A stretch of 14,021 nt of DNA from Methanobacteriota archaeon. GTDB taxonomy: Archaea > Halobacteriota > Halobacteria > Halobacteriales > Halalkalicoccaceae. Where the stretch lies: contig JADFQH010000041.1 of the NCBI GenBank assembly GCA_022561895.1, positions 1 to 14,021 on the forward strand, in the 5' to 3' direction. The notes beneath the pieces are model-generated. The model had not been told where the DNA came from. It saw only the letters and a program-made list of their open reading frames with translations, and ran no database searches. Shown here in pieces: positions 12,053 through 14,021 of this stretch; positions within the stretch are counted from its first letter, which is position 1, and each line of letters starts with the position of its first letter. The position numbers and the translations under genes are program-made.

Positions 12053-13666
12053 ATGGATCGGTGGACGCCGTTCGGCCTCGAAGGCACTGATCGAGCAACC
12101 AAGGGCTTCTTTTTCGGGACGATCACCGCGCTCGCGGCGCTCGTCCTCGTCGGGCTGCTCTACCCATCGCTTCTCGAAAACGCGCTGAACACCGCCTACG
12201 ACTGGGTGCTGTATCGCTTTGGCTGGTGGTTCATGGTGCTCGGCGCTGTACTGGTCGTCTTTACCTTCTTCATGGCGTTTTCGAGATACGGCCGGATCAG
12301 AATCGGCGGCGAGGACACTGATCCGGAGTTCGATACGTTCTCGTGGATCGCGATGGTGTTTACCGTCGGCTTCGGGAGTTCGATCATCGTCTGGGGGGTT
12401 GGCCAACCCATCGACATCGTGAACAACCCGCCGCCGTCCTCGCCCGTCGCGGGGGCCTCCATCGAGTCGCTCGCGCTCGCCTTTATGTTCCTCCACGAGT
12501 CGTTCCCCGGAATGGCGATGTGGTATCTCCCCTTCGCCATCGGCTTTGGGCTCATGGTCTACACCGAGGGCGACACCCCCTATCGGATCAGCTCGATGAT
12601 GACGGTCCTTATCGATCGCGAGAAACATGGATGGCTGTTCTGGCTCGTCGATCTCGCCGCGCTGATCGCCATCGTCGGCGGCTTAGCCACGACGCTTGGC
12701 TTTACCGCCCAGCAGCTCGCCACCATTCTAAGCGACGTCTTCGGAGCCGAGACGAACCTCGTTACCTACGGGCTGTTCGCGGTCATCGGGCTGATTTTCT
12801 TGGGCGACGTCTGGCTCGGCCTCCATGCAGGAATCCGCAACGCCGCCCGATTCACGTTCGTCCTTATGCTGATCACGTCGGGCTTTCTCCTCGTCGTCGG
12901 TCCGACACTGTTCATCCTCAACATCACGCTGGATGCGACGGGAATCTGGCTCACCAACCTTCCCCGGCTCGCGCTCTACACCGCCCCGACTGAGGGCGCA
13001 CAGTGGCCCCAGAGCTGGACGAGCTTCTGGTGGGCGTGGTGGGCGGCGTGGGGTCTTTTTGTAGGAAGTTTCGTCGCCCGCGTCTCGAAGGGGCGAACCA
13101 TCCGCGAGACGTTTCTCGCACTCGTCGCCGCGCCGACTCTCCTTACCTGGCTCCAGCACGGCATCATCGGCGGCTGGGTGCTTTCACCGGACTATATCGA
13201 ACCCGTCAGCGAGTCATTCGTCGAAAACGACATCCCTGCGGCGGTCGCGACCGCGATCACGCTGACCCCCTTCGGCACGATTCTCGGCATCCTCCTCGTA
13301 CTGATCATGGCGGGTTACGTGCTGACGACACTGGATTCGGCAGTGTATATGCTGAGTGCGATCACGCTCGGCGACGAGGAACCCAACGCGCGCAACCGGG
13401 CGTGGTGGGGCGGCGTGCTCACGTTCCTCGGGATCATGACGCTGAATCTGCCCGCCTTCAGCGCGATGGAGGCGTTTTCCCCGGTGATGGCGCTGCCCGT
13501 CACCCTGTTTTTCATCGTACTGATCTATACGAGCTACGTCACCGCCCGCAAACACTACCGCGCGGAGCTGAAAGAGCCGGGCGAGGAGCCGTATCTCGCT
13601 ATCACGCGGACGAGTGATTCGTCCGAAACGTCAACTGAGACAACGCGCGAGCCAACGGACGACTGA
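12053..13666 (+). CDS. BCCT-family transporter (betaine/choline/carnitine carrier type)
   Basis: ATG 12053 gives 537 aa with about 12 hydrophobic spans, the LeuT-like fold. The BCCT signature in TM8, SWTSFWWAWWAAW (321-333) followed by FVARVSKGRTIRE, is complete. The hydroxyl pair of the second sodium site (BetP Thr467/Ser468) is Thr425/Thr426, so sodium coupling is plausible. Substrate-site features differ from BetP. The TM3 glycine segment reads GFGSS (106-110). TM4 has MFLHESFPG where BetP has MFHWTLHPW, so the Trp189 and Trp194 positions are His and Gly. The imported solute may therefore not be glycine betaine. The tail is short and Ser/Thr/Glu-rich, without BetP's basic osmosensory helix. 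A GTG start at 12011 would add 14 polar residues and is not preferred. Confidence 0.88.
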   Translation: MDRWTPFGLEGTDRATKGFFFGTITALAALVLVGLLYPSLLENALNTAYDWVLYRFGWWFMVLGAVLVVFTFFMAFSRYGRIRIGGEDTDPEFDTFSWIAMVFTVGFGSSIIVWGVGQPIDIVNNPPPSSPVAGASIESLALAFMFLHESFPGMAMWYLPFAIGFGLMVYTEGDTPYRISSMMTVLIDREKHGWLFWLVDLAALIAIVGGLATTLGFTAQQLATILSDVFGAETNLVTYGLFAVIGLIFLGDVWLGLHAGIRNAARFTFVLMLITSGFLLVVGPTLFILNITLDATGIWLTNLPRLALYTAPTEGAQWPQSWTSFWWAWWAAWGLFVGSFVARVSKGRTIRETFLALVAAPTLLTWLQHGIIGGWVLSPDYIEPVSESFVENDIPAAVATAITLTPFGTILGILLVLIMAGYVLTTLDSAVYMLSAITLGDEEPNARNRAWWGGVLTFLGIMTLNLPAFSAMEAFSPVMALPVTLFFIVLIYTSYVTARKHYRAELKEPGEEPYLAITRTSDSSETSTETTREPTDD

Positions 13667-13713
13667 CCGCTGATCCGAGCGATTTTGTCACAGTAGTCCG
13701 TACGAATCCTCGG

Positions 13714-14021
13714 ATGGAGACGCTGTACGACGTCCTTGGAATCGACGCTGACAACATCGAAGCCGCTGCGTACCTGGAGTCAGCAGACCGACGACTTGGT
13801 GCCGTTCCCACTACCGAGGGTAACCAGCCTGAGAGCGCACCTCCTCCCTCATCCACCGGCACCGCCCAACCCACCTCCTTCGCCAACGACCGCTACCAGG
13901 TCAAGCGCTTCCTGGGAGAGGGCGGCAAGAAGAAGGTCTACCTGGCCCAGGACACGCTGTTGGACCGAGAGGTCGCCTTCGCCCTGATCAAATCCGAAGG
14001 CTTGGACGACACCTCCCGCAC
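13714..14021 (+). CDS. Serine/threonine protein kinase, N-terminal part (runs off the window)
   Basis: Only 102 codons are present; the gene continues past the window end. Residues 1-35 (METLYDVLGIDADNIEAAAY...) are acidic and helical. Residues 36-56 are a Pro/Ser/Thr-rich linker. The kinase fold then begins at DRYQVKRFLGEGGKKKVYLA, with glycine loop GEGGKKK (68-74) and the beta-3 lysine in FALIK (K93). The GEGGKKKVYLA form, instead of the common GxGGMGxVY, is one I recall from bacterial kinases fused to large ATPase or TPR regions. Codon use also shifts near 13840: before it codons vary, after it C-ending codons and CTG/AAG dominate. This suggests the kinase was acquired from a bacterium. 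A TATA-like GATTTTG lies at 13681-13687, 27 bp before the ATG, in the 47-bp gap after the transporter. What the rest encodes cannot be seen. Confidence 0.78.
   Translation, partial: METLYDVLGIDADNIEAAAYLESADRRLGAVPTTEGNQPESAPPPSSTGTAQPTSFANDRYQVKRFLGEGGKKKVYLAQDTLLDREVAFALIKSEGLDDTSR

Noticed and set aside
13736..13987. Alternative plus-strand frame (83 codons) over the kinase start
   Set aside because: Pro/Arg/Ser-rich low-complexity translation; the kinase frame has a glycine loop and beta-3 lysine.
1..14021. CRISPR arrays, insertion sequences or tandem repeats
   Set aside because: No regularly spaced direct repeats, no transposase motifs and no target-site duplications were seen on either strand.

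Overview
The window looks like chromosome of a haloarchaeon (class Halobacteria). The proteins are strongly acidic. Several genes are archaeal or haloarchaeal types: an RPA-associated protein tail, archaeal Lhr helicase, GHMP-type shikimate kinase, the small pyruvoyl decarboxylase of the haloarchaeal sorting system, a two-ring Cdc48 ATPase and a 44-residue zinc-finger protein. Several genes have a CTTATA-like box 24-25 bp before the ATG, as expected for leaderless haloarchaeal transcripts. I cannot fix the genus from sequence alone.

Layout. 1-3882: DNA-repair-like block on +, with the end of an RPAP-like gene, a COG1407 metallophosphoesterase overlapping it by one base, and an Lhr superfamily-2 helicase. 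3894-4654: a compact AbrB-fold/PIN pair resembling VapBC, with its own promoter. 4655-4750: a 96-bp convergent spacer almost completely framed by a 9-bp inverted repeat. 4751-5664 (-): a short-chain dehydrogenase gene broken by a one-base frameshift. It diverges from the archaetidylserine decarboxylase gene (5726-6361, +) through back-to-back TATA boxes. 6362-8464 (-): Cdc48-family AAA ATPase, whose stop codon directly abuts the decarboxylase stop. 8533-9909 (-): an SCP2-like/alpha-beta-hydrolase fusion. 10065-10199 (+): the 44-aa zinc-finger protein, again stop-to-stop with a haloarchaeal conserved hypothetical gene (10200-10628, -). 10704-11824 (+): shikimate kinase and chorismate mutase in an overlapping operon. 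11825-12052: a 228-bp spacer rich in inverted repeats, leading to a BCCT-family transporter (12053-13666, +). 13714-14021 (+): the start of a serine/threonine kinase gene with a bacterial-looking glycine loop, cut by the window end.

Functional threads. The first block suggests an ssDNA-binding/nuclease/helicase repair module comparable to the bacterial Lhr-Core-MPE cluster. The decarboxylase belongs to membrane-lipid supply for archaeosortase-dependent anchoring. aroK and chorismate mutase are two steps of aromatic amino-acid synthesis. The transporter suggests osmolyte or quaternary-amine uptake, but its substrate site differs from betaine carriers. I found no tRNA, rRNA, CRISPR or intact insertion sequence, and no gene-free stretch above 300 bp.
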